Assembly (NCBI GenBank): GCA_012274445.1
Contig: JAAROD010000004.1
Span: forward strand, 2,046,001-2,110,000
Direction of reading: 5' to 3'
Length of the DNA stretch: 64,000 nucleotides
Source: Sclerotiophoma versabilis
Taxonomy: Eukaryota > Ascomycota > Dothideomycetes > Pleosporales > Didymellaceae
How positions within the stretch are numbered: the stretch's first letter is position 1; every line of letters begins with the position of its first letter. The notes under the pieces are model-generated. The model did not search any database. It was not told the DNA's origin and saw nothing but the letters and a program-made list of their open reading frames with translations. Shown here piece by piece: positions 11,251 through 22,278 of this stretch. The translations under genes were made by a program, and so were the position numbers.

Positions 11251-12881
11251 CTTAAGGGCGGTAAATGTTGCGATTGGAAGATATAGACCACGCGTGTGTA
11301 AGATGGTAGTTGATCAGGTGTTGAGATCCAGTTTGAGCTTTCGGAGGCTGGAAGTTGTTTGTCGAGGAGGGGCAGGTGCGCAGAGGTTTCGTGGGGCAGT
11401 GGCTCTGATCAGGGTGTAAGTAGACCTAACAGATCGCGCAAGCCTACAAACATGGGCAAAGGCTGCGAACTGTGGGTCTTTCGGCTGGTTGTGCAATTAA
11501 CACAAGTGCGGAACCTTTCACTGCTGGATTCTCGGTAGATTTAAGTGAAAGTAAGAACACGCTTGCTAGCAGCAGTGTGAACCAAACCTTGTGTACATCA
11601 GAACCGTGGTTCATTGCACACTTTGTGCCAAACCTGTATGAGCAACAATTCATATGAGCAGCAGCGACATATTTGAGGGCTCAGAATCATCGGAGCATGC
11701 GAAAATACAAGAAACTTGTAGGTGGTCTGGATCTGGTAAGAGAAGACGTACAAGCTCATGGATTAATAACACCACACAAAAGACAGATTGTTACTCTACC
11801 CAAAGTAAATTTCAACTGAATCCCCTGATATGTTATTCTACATGGTGTCAACAAAGCATAGAGGTGCAAAGAATTGACTTGTATTAAACGGTATGCTCGG
11901 CTCAGACGCGAGTTCTTTAAATTTATCCAATAACGGTTGGTTTGATAGCAATAAGTCGTCGTCGAGGTTCTGGCTGAGGAACTTGTTGATTTTGAAGCTG
12001 CACTCCTCAGAGCACTGACCCTTCGAGTTCTCCGGATCGCTGCTCCACTGAAACTTCAAGGTAAGGAGCGCATCGAGCTGAAGACCATGGACAAACTTCG
12101 TGCCGGTAGGCTCTGTTAGTTCGTTGCCCTCTTTGTTCCTTGTTCCTCCCTACAGAAACAGCAGGGACTAAGTCTTGGATATCACGCTTCGCTACACAGT
12201 TCAGCTTGGACAGTGCATGTTCATTGCCTCGTAAGTGTACAGATGCACATGTTGATGCAGAGGCCTTGCGCGACGATCAAAGGAGCTTTGACAACGCAAA
12301 CGGGTACTGTTCATCTTGACATAGGAACTTCCGTTCTGGAGACAACGGTCGCGACATAACGGGCTTTCTAAGTAGCGGCACACCAAACTTGGCGCGCTGA
12401 AAAGCCTGTCTTCCTTACAGAGGTTTCGCAGTTTAGAATTGAGTGGAAGCATGTGTGTATAGGCTTGGAAAAGCTGGCAAGCGCGCCATGCCAACAGTCT
12501 TTCAAGCTTTCTGACAACATATAGAAATCTTTCGGCCTAAGGATGTTTCGTACTTCCAACTGAAAATATCTACCGATGAAACTCCAGGAAATGGAAGCGC
12601 TAAATTCAATCCGGCTGATCTCAGCTAGAGAATCTTTGATTGAGTTCAGGAAAGGTGACAATCACCAGATTCAGCTTGCCGGAATCTGGTGTGGTACAGA
12701 TTGCTGGTATGTTAGTGTGTCTGTAGCTGTGTTTGCATACAGCCACTCGAGGTTTTTGTGGGGCGACGACTAGCAACTCGAGATTCCTTACTATTTGCGG
12801 TACTATGCTTGGAGTTCATCCGGGTGAATGTCGTTTGGTACAGTTACTAAGACTTTAGTCTGTTCGCTTACCGGCTTCCCT
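11251..12881. other. Gene-poor region with decayed coding segments
   Basis: About 1.6 kb between the 9550-11250 gene and the inverted-repeat element. Several short frames overlap; only the stretch on the minus strand around 11880-12190 has protein-like composition (separate entry). No intact gene seen. Confidence 0.45.
11880..12190 (-). pseudogene. Possible remnant of a small cysteine-containing protein gene
   Basis: Read on the minus strand, one frame gives GTKFVHGLQLDALLTLKFQ followed by WSSDPENSKGQCSEEC and SFKINKFLSQ. This has protein-like composition and a CxxxC pair of the kind seen in fungal secreted proteins. It is preceded by TTTCTGTAG, which could be an intron acceptor, and another frame further upstream reads LNCVAKRDIQDLVPAVS. 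The pieces lie in different frames, and no start codon or complete exon chain could be built. I read this as a decayed or mis-spliced fragment. It could also be chance. Confidence 0.3.
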
Positions 12882-12922
12882 ACCAAAACCCTCCCACTTT
12901 AAGAGGGTATAATTCTTTCCCC
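12882..12922 (+). repeat. Left terminal inverted repeat
   Basis: Forty-one bases beginning ACCAAAACCCTCCCACTTTA, matching the reverse complement of 13202-13242 with transitions only. Confidence 0.8.
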
Positions 12923-13201
12923 TTCTATACAATATCTTTAAAAGGTAAAATATAAGAGATTAATTAGATAAACTTAGTTTTTATTATAGAAGATATATTT
13001 ATTATACTCTAAGTAGAAAGTTATATGCTACTAAAGTTCTAAAAGTAAGATCTACTAGTAAAATCTTTACTTTAAGGAGTATCTATGCTTTAGCACTCTA
13101 CTTCTCTGCTATCTTAAAGGGAAAAAAGATACATATTAGACAAGCTTTACGTTTATATATATACCTCTAGAAACTCTTAATAAATATGAATTCTACTAAG
13201 T

Positions 13202-13242
13202 AGGGAAAAAGTTATATCCTCTTAAAGTAGGAGAGTTTTGGT
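13202..13242 (-). repeat. Right terminal inverted repeat
   Basis: Reverse complement begins ACCAAAACTCTCCTACTTTA and pairs with 12882-12922. In four of the six differing positions this arm carries T where the left arm has C (read on the complementary strand). Confidence 0.8.
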
Positions 13243-13552
13243 GAGGTGAAGCAGTCGCGAACAGACTTTTGGCACCTGACTGTATTAGTCATAGCAACAG
13301 CGGCAACAACAATACTAAGTGAACTTCTTCCTTTGGCGGTGGCCATGTCAAGCCGCTGTGAATGCAGTAGTGTAGTTTTGGTGAGCTACCATAACTGTCT
13401 GCAAATATTTAGGCGTCGCTATACTGTGAGCGGATATCTGGCGTGCATCAGGAGCAAGTGTTTGATCAAATAGTGGGCCGGCAGTGGACAGAGATGCTTA
13501 AGCAATGGCGCTTGCTCTTATGTTGTACTGATTTGACATCGCTAACGTCCAT

Positions 13553-14654
13553 CTATAGTGTCGACTTCCTGTGCATGACCGTTGCCGCCGCCTACGTTTT
13601 GTTAGGATCAACGACATATCCATTTGTATCAACCAACTTACCTGGTGGTTAGGGAACACCAATGTATCAGCAAGAACAACATTCTCTCTCCTCCCCGCAG
13701 CAAACACTACCACCTCCGCAATATCATCTCCGGTCAGGGGCTCCACGCCCTCATACACCTTCTTCGCCTTGTCCTTATCGCCCCCAAAGCGAACCACACT
13801 GAACTCCGTCTCGACCTGCCCAGGATCGATCTCGATAACGCGTACCCTGCTTGCAATAAGTTCCTTGCGCAGGGAGTCGGTAAACGAGCGCACGGCGGCC
13901 TTGGTCGCACAGTAAATGCTGCCGCCCTGATACGGCTCGCGGCCAGCAATGGAGCCGATGTTTATAATGTCGCCGCGGCCACCGTCGGGACGGGCAAGGA
14001 AGATGGGCAGGATGGCTTGCGTCATAGCGATCAGGCCTGTAACGTTGGTTTGGAACATGATGTTGATGTCTGCTTGGTTGATTTCGGGGGCTTTGTCGAC
14101 GCCTTTGACGAGGCCACTGTACAGGAGTCAGTCAGCTTCACACGTACATGTCCAATTATGTTTGCTTTTGGAGGACTGGGGGAGGGGTGGGGGAGGGGAA
14201 GGGGCTCGTACGCGTTGTTCACAAGCACATCGATCTCCTTGAATTCCGCGGGCAGCTTGCCGGCGAATTGGTTGATCTCGTCAACATTGCTGACGTCGAG
14301 CTTCACAACGTGCACTTTCACGCCCTTGGCGAACCCCTCGATCTCTTGCTTGACCTCCTTCAATGCATCCTCGCGCCGAGCTGTGAGGATAAGCTTCAAA
14401 TCATCTGGCTGTGTGCGCGCGAATTCCAAAGCAGTGCTCTTCCCGATCCCAGAGCTGGCGCCGGTAATGAGGATGGTTTTGCCCGCAAGGCGCTTTGCTT
14501 GGGAGGAGCTCATTCTCTTGAAAGCTGTGGGAAGGTTCAATTGCTGTGTGAGGGATGATGGGACGCCCGAAACGTGGGGCTTAAGAATAGCTCTTGTATA
14601 GCGGGATAGGAAAAGGGTATTGCGGATAAGGTTTCCTGCGCCGAGAGAAATCAT
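13553..14654 (-). CDS. Short-chain dehydrogenase/reductase (YMR226C/YdfG-type 3-hydroxy acid dehydrogenase)
   Basis: Exons 14212-14654, 13642-14116 and 13553-13591 (introns of 95 and 50 bp) give 318 aa. Classical SDR motifs are all present: TGASSGIGKST (NADP binding), NNAG rebuilt across intron 1, the catalytic Ser in IGSIAG, YCATK (Tyr and Lys), and the family C-terminus VLADTLVFPNHQ, continued after intron 2 as AAATVMHRK. This pattern fits the yeast YMR226C / bacterial YdfG group, NADP-dependent dehydrogenases of L-allo-threonine, serine and related 3-hydroxy acids. The first 47 residues are basic and lack acidic residues, so they may be a mitochondrial presequence. Met48 (14513, MSSSQAKRL) is the start expected from family length. 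Confidence 0.9.
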
Positions 14655-15032
14655 GTAAGGTACGAAGTGTCAAGACGGAGCAATTATATACTTTCGAAGG
14701 GTTCTGGTGGTGATAGGCGGAGCTGCGGCTATTGATGGTGTAGAGTCGGGGTTATTAAGTCCGTAAGCTAGCAGGAGCTTTGACGTGGATTTTGTGGAGG
14801 GGTAATCGCGAATTCTGTGGAGGAGTGGTCGTCATTGTCGCAAGTTCTGCGATACCGCAGATACTGAAGGTAAGATTGTAAGACACCGCAAATACAAGAA
14901 CCCAATGATGTATCACGCTACACGGACCTCGGAAATTGTGGTCATTACTTCATTTCATTCAATGCCGCCGCAGTGGCTGGTCATTCGTATAGTAGGGTAT
15001 CTCAGCATCAACCTTTTACTGGCAAGATGCAT

Positions 15033-15482
15033 TTAGGCCTTGCCCTTGCGCTCGAGCTCAGCCTGCTCCTCTTCCCTCAGCTCCTGGTCGAGCTTAGCGC
15101 CCTTGCTGGGCTCGTTGCCGTGAGCCTTGGCGGGCAGAGTTGCGTCGACCTTGCGCAGACGGTCTTCCTCGCTCAGCTTCTCGTCGTCCTCCTTCTCACG
15201 CTTCGACTCGCGCTCGAGCTTGTTGGCGATGGATCGTTCATCCTCTGAACAACTTGTTAGTATGCTGAGGTGTGAGGGGCAGTGAGGGGTCGGCGGGTAT
15301 CGATCACGCCGTCCAGGGTGCGATGGGAAAAACTTACTGGAATCCTGAGCCTTGTGGGAGTTTTCCTTGCCCTCGTGGAAGCGGTTCTCCTTCTTCTGCT
15401 CCTCGAGTTCGGCGTTACTGACGGTGCGCTGGTCACCAGCCTCGTAGACCTGAGAGTTACCGACGTTGGAGGTTCCAGACAT
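15033..15482 (-). CDS. Small hydrophilin-like conserved fungal protein
   Basis: Exons 15338-15482 and 15033-15244, with a 93-bp intron (GTAAGT donor, TTCAG acceptor), give 118 aa. The protein is extremely hydrophilic: N-terminus SGTSNVGNSQVYEAGDQR, then alternating Lys/Glu/Arg tracts ending EEEQAELERKGKA. It has no hydrophobic core and is probably disordered or helical. Composition resembles hydrophilin/LEA-type stress proteins, though I cannot name a family with certainty. A TATA-like CTTTATAAAG lies about 110 bp upstream of the ATG, suggesting a strong or inducible promoter. Stress role is inference from composition only. Confidence 0.8.
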   Translation of the reverse strand: MSGTSNVGNSQVYEAGDQRTVSNAELEEQKKENRFHEGKENSHKAQDSSKFFPSHPGRRDRYPPTPHCPSHLSILTSCSEDERSIANKLERESKREKEDDEKLSEEDRLRKVDATLPAKAHGNEPSKGAKLDQELREEEQAELERKGKA

Positions 15483-15590
15483 TGTGAGGTGTATTGAGGT
15501 TTGTTCGAAGTAATTGAATTAACTTAGATAGGGCTTGAGGCGATTGAGGTTCGATGATTGATTCCAGTGATCATTCGTCGCATGCAGACC

Positions 15591-15600
15591 CTTTATAAAG
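15591..15600 (-). promoter_or_regulatory. TATA-like box of the hydrophilin-like gene
   Basis: CTTTATAAAG, about 110 bp upstream of the ATG at 15482. The placement fits a TATA element; it is palindromic, so direction comes from the nearest start. Confidence 0.45.
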
Positions 15601-15903
15601 GTCGTGTGCGAGACCTACAACGATGACGTATGATTGTGTATTTTCCCTATGATCTCATCTAGTGGGGAAAAGCACGACCAATTTTCGAAACCAAAAAAAC
15701 AATGCGGGACGATGATGCGTAGCTACGGGACGAAGTGGGCTGGATTTTGTTCCTGGCCGATCTTTGCTGCCGTGTGTCGCGATCTTTCGACTTGGTGACG
15801 ATATGCAGCTCCGCCGTGAAGAGGTTGACAACGCGCGCTAGCGGCGACTTACACGACTTCCTCAGCTTCTGAATTCCACTATATATAAGAACCGAGTGCC
15901 TCA

Positions 15904-15951
15904 GGCTATCTACATCATCGGCTATCTACATCATCGGCTATCTACATCATC
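15904..15951. repeat. Three perfect copies of a 16-bp tandem repeat
   Basis: The unit GGCTATCTACATCATC occurs three times in a row, just downstream of the carboxypeptidase stop codon (15967) and upstream of the hydrophilin-like promoter. Confidence 0.9.
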
Positions 15952-15966
15952 AACCAACGCATACGG

Positions 15967-17480
15967 TTATGCGAAGCTGCGCTTAGTCAACCACCTGTGC
16001 ACCAGGGCCAGCGCCTCTTTGGGCTTGTCGAACGGCACCAGATGTCCCGCTCCATCGACAGTACTGAGCGCAAACGTCGTTTCTCTGCCACTAGCAGTGA
16101 CTACCTTGACTTCCTTGAACCATCCGACCTCCTGTTTCCTGTCATTCCACGTCCGCTTGCTCTGTGCAACAAAAGCCGGCTGGCCCTTCCACGGCATCGA
16201 GTTGGCCCACTGCAGGTTACCCGCTGTGTTGCACGCAAGATCCAGATTGCCTTGGTAGAAAAGCACATCGATGCCGCTCTCCAATAGGTACAGGACTTGC
16301 GGCTGTGTACTGATACCCAGGTCGTTTGTTAGCGAGAAGGCATTTGCGACTTCCTCGGAGTAGACACTATAGTTGCCAACTGCCTTTGGTACGTGCAGAG
16401 CTTCGTACACCCAGGGTAGATTGAGATACTCCCCAATCCTTGGGATCTCGGGATAGCAAAGGTCATCCCCTGTCTCGCAGGGACGCGTAATGTCAAAGCG
16501 ATTGCGGCCTCCTGTGCCGGATTCGCCGTCGTAATGCACAATTACGCCGTTCCAGCATACCTCCTCGCCAGCAAGACATATTGCGGGGTCGGGATGATTG
16601 TAGCAGACACGTGCTAACTCCAAGCAGCGGGGAAGATGAGTGGCCATGATGTCGCAGCGCGTTTGATTGAATACGGGTGTTTCGACGCCAGGGTTCGTCG
16701 TGCAGAGAGTCTCCCAGTAGCCGAAGGCTGTGTCGAGAGGACTGACGTATGCATTGCCGACGAAGATTGACTGCAAGTTCACTTGAGGTCGTTTTGGGTA
16801 GAATTGGTTCTGGGAGACTATTTGAGCCCCGAGTGTTGGGACGTAGTGGCCCTGCCGCACGTGAGCTGGGTGGACTAAAGGCTTAAAGCATCCAGAGGAC
16901 TTACAGCGTAGCTTTCTCCGGTGATGTGGAACTCTCTGCCCTTCAATTTTGGGAACACATCGCTCGTGAACAGCTGCAAAAAATGATGCATGTCTTCAGC
17001 AGCGGTAAAGCTAGTTCCAGAAATTGGCACACCCTCATCGACATAGCTAAAGCCAACACCCGCTGGCTGATCAACATATATGACATTTGCATTCTTGCTC
17101 CATCCATACTCATTGTAGACGGTCCCATTTCCGTACTCATTGATCAAACAAGGCCCATTTTCTTGAAGCATGCCAATCATTCCGGATCCGCCGGGACCGC
17201 CTGTAAGCCAGAGCAGCAACGGATCCTCGGACGGCTCGTCTTGCGATTCGAAGTACCAAAAGAAGATGTGTTTGGCGCCCACGTCGAGCCAGCCAGTGTA
17301 CTGCTTCGAACGTGCATCACAGAGAGTGTCTTTCTGCTGCTGCTTGATACGAATAGAATGATGCTCTGAGAACTGGCTTTGAAAAGTCTTGAAGCCTTCG
17401 ACTTCTGGGGTATCCTGAAAGGGTATCTGGGACAACTCGGCAGCGGCTCCAGCCGCGAGCAGGAGGGGAAGAACTCTCAT
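15967..17480 (-). CDS. Secreted serine carboxypeptidase (peptidase family S10)
   Basis: Exons 16905-17480 and 15967-16851 (53-bp intron, phase 0) give 486 aa. A signal peptide [14 protein letters not shown] is followed by S10 landmarks: [13 protein letters not shown] (oxyanion region), [14 protein letters not shown], the nucleophile Ser in GESYA joined across the intron to GHYVPTLG, Asp in [10 protein letters not shown] and His in [12 protein letters not shown]. All catalytic residues are present. Several N-glycosylation sequons (NGT, NQT, NYS) and paired cysteines fit a secreted or vacuolar enzyme. It removes C-terminal residues from peptides at acid pH. It is divergent from the histone-fold gene at 17871 and shares a 390-bp promoter region with it. 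Confidence 0.93.
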
Positions 17481-17870
17481 CTCTGAATACCTCCAGAGGT
17501 AGGCTTGAGTTTCAGCAGGAGCGTCAATTCGCCTGCCACAAATGTCACGGCCAAGAATCGCCTTGTGTGTGATGAATGATGCCTGCGGGCAGTCACGACG
17601 TCAAGTGCTGACATCTAGGTACCTGCATGATAGCGCGATCTCGGCTAGACTTGCCGCCCGCTGTGCAACCTTCCGCTCTATCTTCACCCTCACCATTCAC
17701 CCCCACACGCGCGCGATACACCATCTGCAGCCCCATCACGCGAACCGAACGCGTCGTTGGACACAGCTCAGCTTTTTGGACAATTGTGCACTCTCACACC
17801 TCTGCAGTGCCGCTCGACACTCTTACTGCACCTCACAGCGACTGCCGCCGCACCAACATACCCATTCACG
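17481..17870. promoter_or_regulatory. Shared upstream region of carboxypeptidase and histone-fold genes
   Basis: A 390-bp gap between two divergent start codons. No clear TATA box on either side; the right half is C-rich and pyrimidine-rich on the plus strand. Shared regulation is possible but not shown. Confidence 0.4.
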
Positions 17871-18728
17871 ATGCCGTACAACAACACCCCAATCGCGCCC
17901 TCGAAAGAAGTCACCGGTCATGTCTCCCTCCCTCGTACGCTACCCAATTCCCTCACACACTAACCCCCACTAACGCACTCAGTCGCGCGCGTCCAGAAGA
18001 TAATCCAAGCAGACCCCGAGCGCCTTACGGTGACAAAAAACGCCTCCTTTGCCATCGCGCTCGCGACAGAAATGATGATCCAGCACCTCGCCATGACAAC
18101 GCATAACGTGGTGAAAGCGGAGCGCAAGCCGCGCCGCAACATCCAGTACCGCGACGTCAGCGGCGCGGTGAGCAAGACGGATAACCTCGAGTTTCTAGTC
18201 GATGTTGTGCCGAAGACGATGCAGTATGGCGTGTATCGCAAAAGGAAGGCTGCAGAGGAAGAATCAGCCACGCGGGAAGGTGAGAAATCGGATGGGAAGG
18301 GCAAGGGGAGGGCAGTGGAGGAGACGCAGGGCAAGAAGGGGATCGCGCAGACGACGCTGCCTGGTATATCGATTCAGTCTGGGGCGGCAAAGGAGTTGTT
18401 GGCTAGAGCTGGCGATGGGACGGTGACGACGACGGTAGAAACTCCGCAAAATGGCACGCAGCTCGATCCGCTGGCCAGGAAGGAGCTCGTGCCGCCCGTG
18501 CCAGAGACAGAAGCCATGGATGTTGACGGCGGGGCGGGCGAGGAGAAGGTTGCGGACAGCGAAGGCGAGGAAGATCCAGCGGCCATGCAGATCGAGATGG
18601 AAATGCGAGGACCGCTGCGGCCGAACGGGAAGGGCAAAGAGAAAGAAAAGGAGAAGGAGAAAGAGACGATTGTGAGTGCGGCGCCGAGGATAAGTTCGGG
18701 AGGATTTACAGCGATCAACGGTCGGTGA
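17871..18728 (+). CDS. Histone-fold protein, Dpb3/CHRAC-type (DNA polymerase epsilon / chromatin accessory subunit)
   Basis: Exon 1 (17871-17934) and exon 2 (17983-18728), with a 48-bp intron containing CTAAC branch sites, give 269 aa. The join restores LPLARVQKIIQADPERLTV, the first helix of a CBF/NF-Y-type histone fold. ASFAIALATEMMIQHLA and YRDVSGAVSKTDNLEFLVDV then complete it. Order and spacing match CHRAC1/Dpb3 proteins, which pair with a Dpb4-like partner in polymerase epsilon or ISWI complexes. The second half is a low-complexity charged tail (KGKEKEKEKEKE and acidic patches), longer than in animal CHRAC1 but common in filamentous fungi. Nuclear localisation is inferred. Confidence 0.85.
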
Positions 18729-18889
18729 GACCTCATGACGCATAGGGAGAACAACATGATCTGGCAAGCATTGCATATGAAGGCGTTAACGGCTCTGTAC
18801 GTGGTTGCAAGTCGACAAGCAAAGATCGCAGCAATTATTATTCCACAAGAATTTAATGCGCCGAGCATTGCCAAAGCTTTGGCATCTAT

Positions 18890-21584
18890 TCATCTACCCC
18901 CCGGTCTCCCTCTATCTACCAACTCCTCCCCATTGTCCTCGTCGACAACAAAAGGCTCCTGCTCAGCGCTCCTTCCGGGCGTTCTCGTCACCACCGGGCT
19001 ATCCAACCTCACCGCACGACCCCTCCTTTCCATCCCAATTACGCTCAAGCATTTCTGCCACACACCATCCACGCCCAAAGCCACGCGTCTGACAGCGTTG
19101 TACAAGCCTTCCATCCTATCGTCTTCTCCGAGCGCACTCCCGCTATGCCCGCCATGACCCTGCGCCTCGACCTTGAACTGGTACTTCAGACAGTCCTTGA
19201 CCGTGACGAGGCCGGTCAGCCGCCCTCTGTACTCGATCAAGATAGCCCTGGGCCCCATTTTCTTGAACAGCTCCATGACTGTCTCGAGGGGCAGACGCGG
19301 ATGCACGGTGAGAGGCGTGGGGTCGACGAACTTTGTGAGATCGACATCTGCCTCCGAGATTGAGGGGGTCTTGAAAGCGATCCTCGAGCTTGCCGTTGCG
19401 CGGCTGTCTTTCCGCGCTTTGTCGAGCGCATACCGCAGCTCTGTGCGGCCGATATAGCCGAGGAGGATTTTGGACGAGAGGTTCGAGACGATGGGGTAGC
19501 CTTGGTACGCATTTTCGTTCATGGTGGCTTCGACTTGGCGCAAGCTCATGCCGGTAGCGGGGAGGCATGCGATGTGTGAGCTCATGACGGCGCTGACAGG
19601 GACGCCAAAGGTGTGTTCTTCTTTGTTGTCCAGGAACGGGTAGCCGTTCAGGTAGATCATTCGGTCTGCGATCCCGCCGTGTCCGAAGCGCTCGCTCACG
19701 GCTTTTGTCACGCCGACTACGATCATGGTTGGGAGAATGTATGTCAGTGCTCCTGTGATTTCGAACATGATTACCACCACTGATACTGTTATGTGCATAA
19801 TCCCGCTCAGCGCTGCCGCAGCGCCCAAGAACGCGTACGTGCCGGGCGTGATGCATGGCTCGTCAGGCAGGCAGGCACTGAAGAAAGTCGAGGTAGGGAA
19901 AGACTCGTGGAGCGCTTCCACAAGGATACCAATCATGCGGCCGAACGCTGCGCCGATGGCCATGCTGGGCACGAAAATGCCGGCGGGCACTTTGCACCCA
20001 AAGGAGACGATCACGAGGAGGGTGCGGAGCGTGAAAGCCAGGAAAAGGGAGAGGATCATGTGCCAGCGCTGGTTGCGGCTGAGAGAGTTAGCACTTCGCT
20101 GTACTTTGCTTCTCCACTGCAGTTTTGCGACAATATGGAATGAGAGTAGGGGTGGTGAGAGTGACTTACTCGCACAACTTGTTATAATCGTGTCCGCCCT
20201 CGCACTCCTGGAACAATATCTCCATGCTTTCCGTCATGTCGATTCTCAAAAACATATTCGGGTAGCAAATCACTGCCGTCACGACAGCGAGGACCACGGC
20301 CTCGGTGATGGGGTAAGCCGAGAGGTATTTCTTACGGAAGACCTGCATCTTCAGATTCCATTTAATGACAAACGCGCCGTAGAGACCGCCAAACACGCCG
20401 ATGACGAGGTAGAAAAGGATCTCAAAGAAGTGCCACGAGCGGTCATATCGGACTTGGAACATGACGAGTTGGCCGGTGCGAAAGGGGTTCATTGCCTACG
20501 CCCACAGCATTAGCGGATGGGTTCCCAGCTGCGAGGGATGGGGGAGACGCACAGCCAGCACGGCAGTAGCCACCAGCGCGCAGAAGTAGCTCCTCCACAT
20601 GGTCTTGAGTGGGAAATGATTGCACATCTCCTCGAGACTGAACAGCACGCCGCCAATCGGACTGCCAAACGCGACACCGACACCCGCGGCCGCACTCGCG
20701 CTCAGAATCTCCCGCGTCTTCGCAGCGTTCCGTCGGTACTTGTCAAAGAATCGACTGATCACGTTCCCCGTGCAGACGGCATAGTGCACACTGGGCCCCT
20801 CCTTGCCGACACTAAGCCCACTCGCAATCGCCAACGGCAAGCCAATGCTCTTGATAAACAACGTTGTAGCCCCCAGGAATCCCTTCATCACGAAGCCGGC
20901 AATAATGCACTTCATCTCACTGATGCCCGACCCCGCCGCATACGGCGCAAAGCTCTTGACCAGCGTAGCAGCGGTGGTAGCGAACAGGCCCGCAAAGAGC
21001 ATGTACAGCACATAGTTCACTGGCCAGAGGTTGCTCCAGCGCTTCCACTCGGCACAGCCGCCCTCGGCGCCCCAGCAGCAGAAGCTCTCGTTGAGATAAA
21101 ACGCGGTGGAGCAGTGGCCGAGCTTTATATCAGACAGCCACTCCGTCACGATGTTCAGGAAGGCAGCGTTGAGCCCGATGGCCGCCCCGACCAGGGTGAC
21201 GACTATCCATGCCTGGCCCGCATCGTACGCTTCTGCAATCTTGCGCCTCCACTTGCCTCGCCCGCGCCCGAGAAAGACGCGGCCAGTGTAAGCCGAGGGC
21301 TGCGAGGCGCGCGCTTTACGGCGTGCTTTGCGCCGCAGTGATTCTCGCGCTGCGTCTTGCACCCAGTCTATTGTCGTGAAGTCTTCGTAGCGCTTGATTT
21401 CTGCGATTTCGCTCGCGATTGCGGCGTCCGCCTGGGCCGTGGAGGCGGCTTCGGGGTCATCGTAGTCATAGCTTTGGGCGGATTGGGAATTGTTGCGCCG
21501 CAGGGAGGGTGCGAAGGACGCGGTTCGGGCCTGGGCTGGGCGGGATGGGCGCGAGCGGGAGCGCGGGGCTGAGGACCGGTTCAT
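18890..21584 (-). CDS. CLC-family chloride/proton exchanger (ClC-3/4/5, Gef1-type)
   Basis: Exons 20553-21584, 20170-20495 and 18890-20078 (introns 57 and 91 bp) give 848 aa. The cytosolic N-terminus contains DFTTIDWVQDAARES, the segment shared with ClC-3/4/5 and Gef1. CLC selectivity motifs follow: GSGISE, GKEGPSVH (with the gating Glu of exchangers) and AGIFVPSM. An extracellular/luminal CCWG and paired Cys match the ClC-3/4/5 subclass. Two C-terminal CBS domains run from about PVSAVMSSHIACLP to ILIEYRGRLTGLVTVKD. This points to a 2Cl-/H+ exchanger of Golgi or endosomal membranes supporting acidification and metal loading. It is tail-to-tail with the histone-fold gene, 160 bp apart. Confidence 0.93.
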
Positions 21585-22278
21585 CGCATTTCGTGGGAGG
21601 TTGTGGTGTCCTGAGTAGCGACGTGGCTTATCGGAGTGACGTTTGATATATGTCGTGGTTATGCAGGGTAGCTATCTTTGGCGTTGGTTGCGGAGGATGC
21701 GGAGGTGATGTGAGCCCGTGCTTAGAGCTGCTCGTTGACATGTGCTTGAGCATCTGCTGCTGGCAAATGATCGTTAAAGTGCTTTTTTTTTGTGTTTGGT
21801 TTAAACAACATCCTTGTTATTTATTGCGTTTGTATTTACCGACATTATATATACTTTTGCAATTTCAGCCTATGGACAGCTGTTGCTGGTGGAGTAGCTC
21901 ATGGACAATTTGCATTAACAAAGGGTATCTCTGCAAACTAAGAAAATCCACGACACCACGGCAACACGTCTGAACATATTGCAACCAGATGGCATGGATC
22001 ACAAAGCGCCAGAGTGTCTTGGCCTCTATTTTAAATTCAAGCCTATGCCCATTGACCCATTTTAGCTCTTCACGTCACACTGCCGTGTCCGTACTTTTGA
22101 CAGCACTTCGCTAGTGGAAGCTTGTCTTCATTGATCTCGTCTATCGCGTTGTCGTTCGCAGGGTATCATCAAATGTCTGTCATCTATTCATATGCTTTTC
22201 CGTGACCGTGTAACTCCTTCCTCAGCCGAACCTAGCTATTGCATCTATCATGTATCGTTTTGAGACAGCCGTAGATGC
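21585..22278. other. Intergenic region, CLC promoter and GUA1 3' flank
   Basis: About 0.7 kb; short frames only (for example 21650-21973 plus). Contains a T-run near 21783 and an AT-rich patch near 21840. No gene or repeat recognised. Confidence 0.5.

Larger units (their letters stand above)
12882..13242. mobile_element. 361-bp MITE-like element with 41-bp terminal inverted repeats, RIP-like mutations
   Basis: The left arm 12882-12922 and the reverse complement of the right arm 13202-13242 both begin ACCAAAAC and match at 35 of 41 positions. All six mismatches (left positions 12890, 12895, 12907, 12913, 12915, 12922) are transitions. The interior is very AT-rich with many TpA steps and encodes nothing. 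Known biology: RIP in ascomycetes changes C to T, preferentially in CpA, in repeated DNA. A non-autonomous inverted-repeat transposon hit by RIP would look like this. I could not see a clear target-site duplication, so the superfamily is not assigned. Confidence 0.75.

Noticed and set aside
20517..21341. 274-codon plus-strand frame in the CLC gene
   Set aside because: Antisense to exon 1 of the CLC exchanger.
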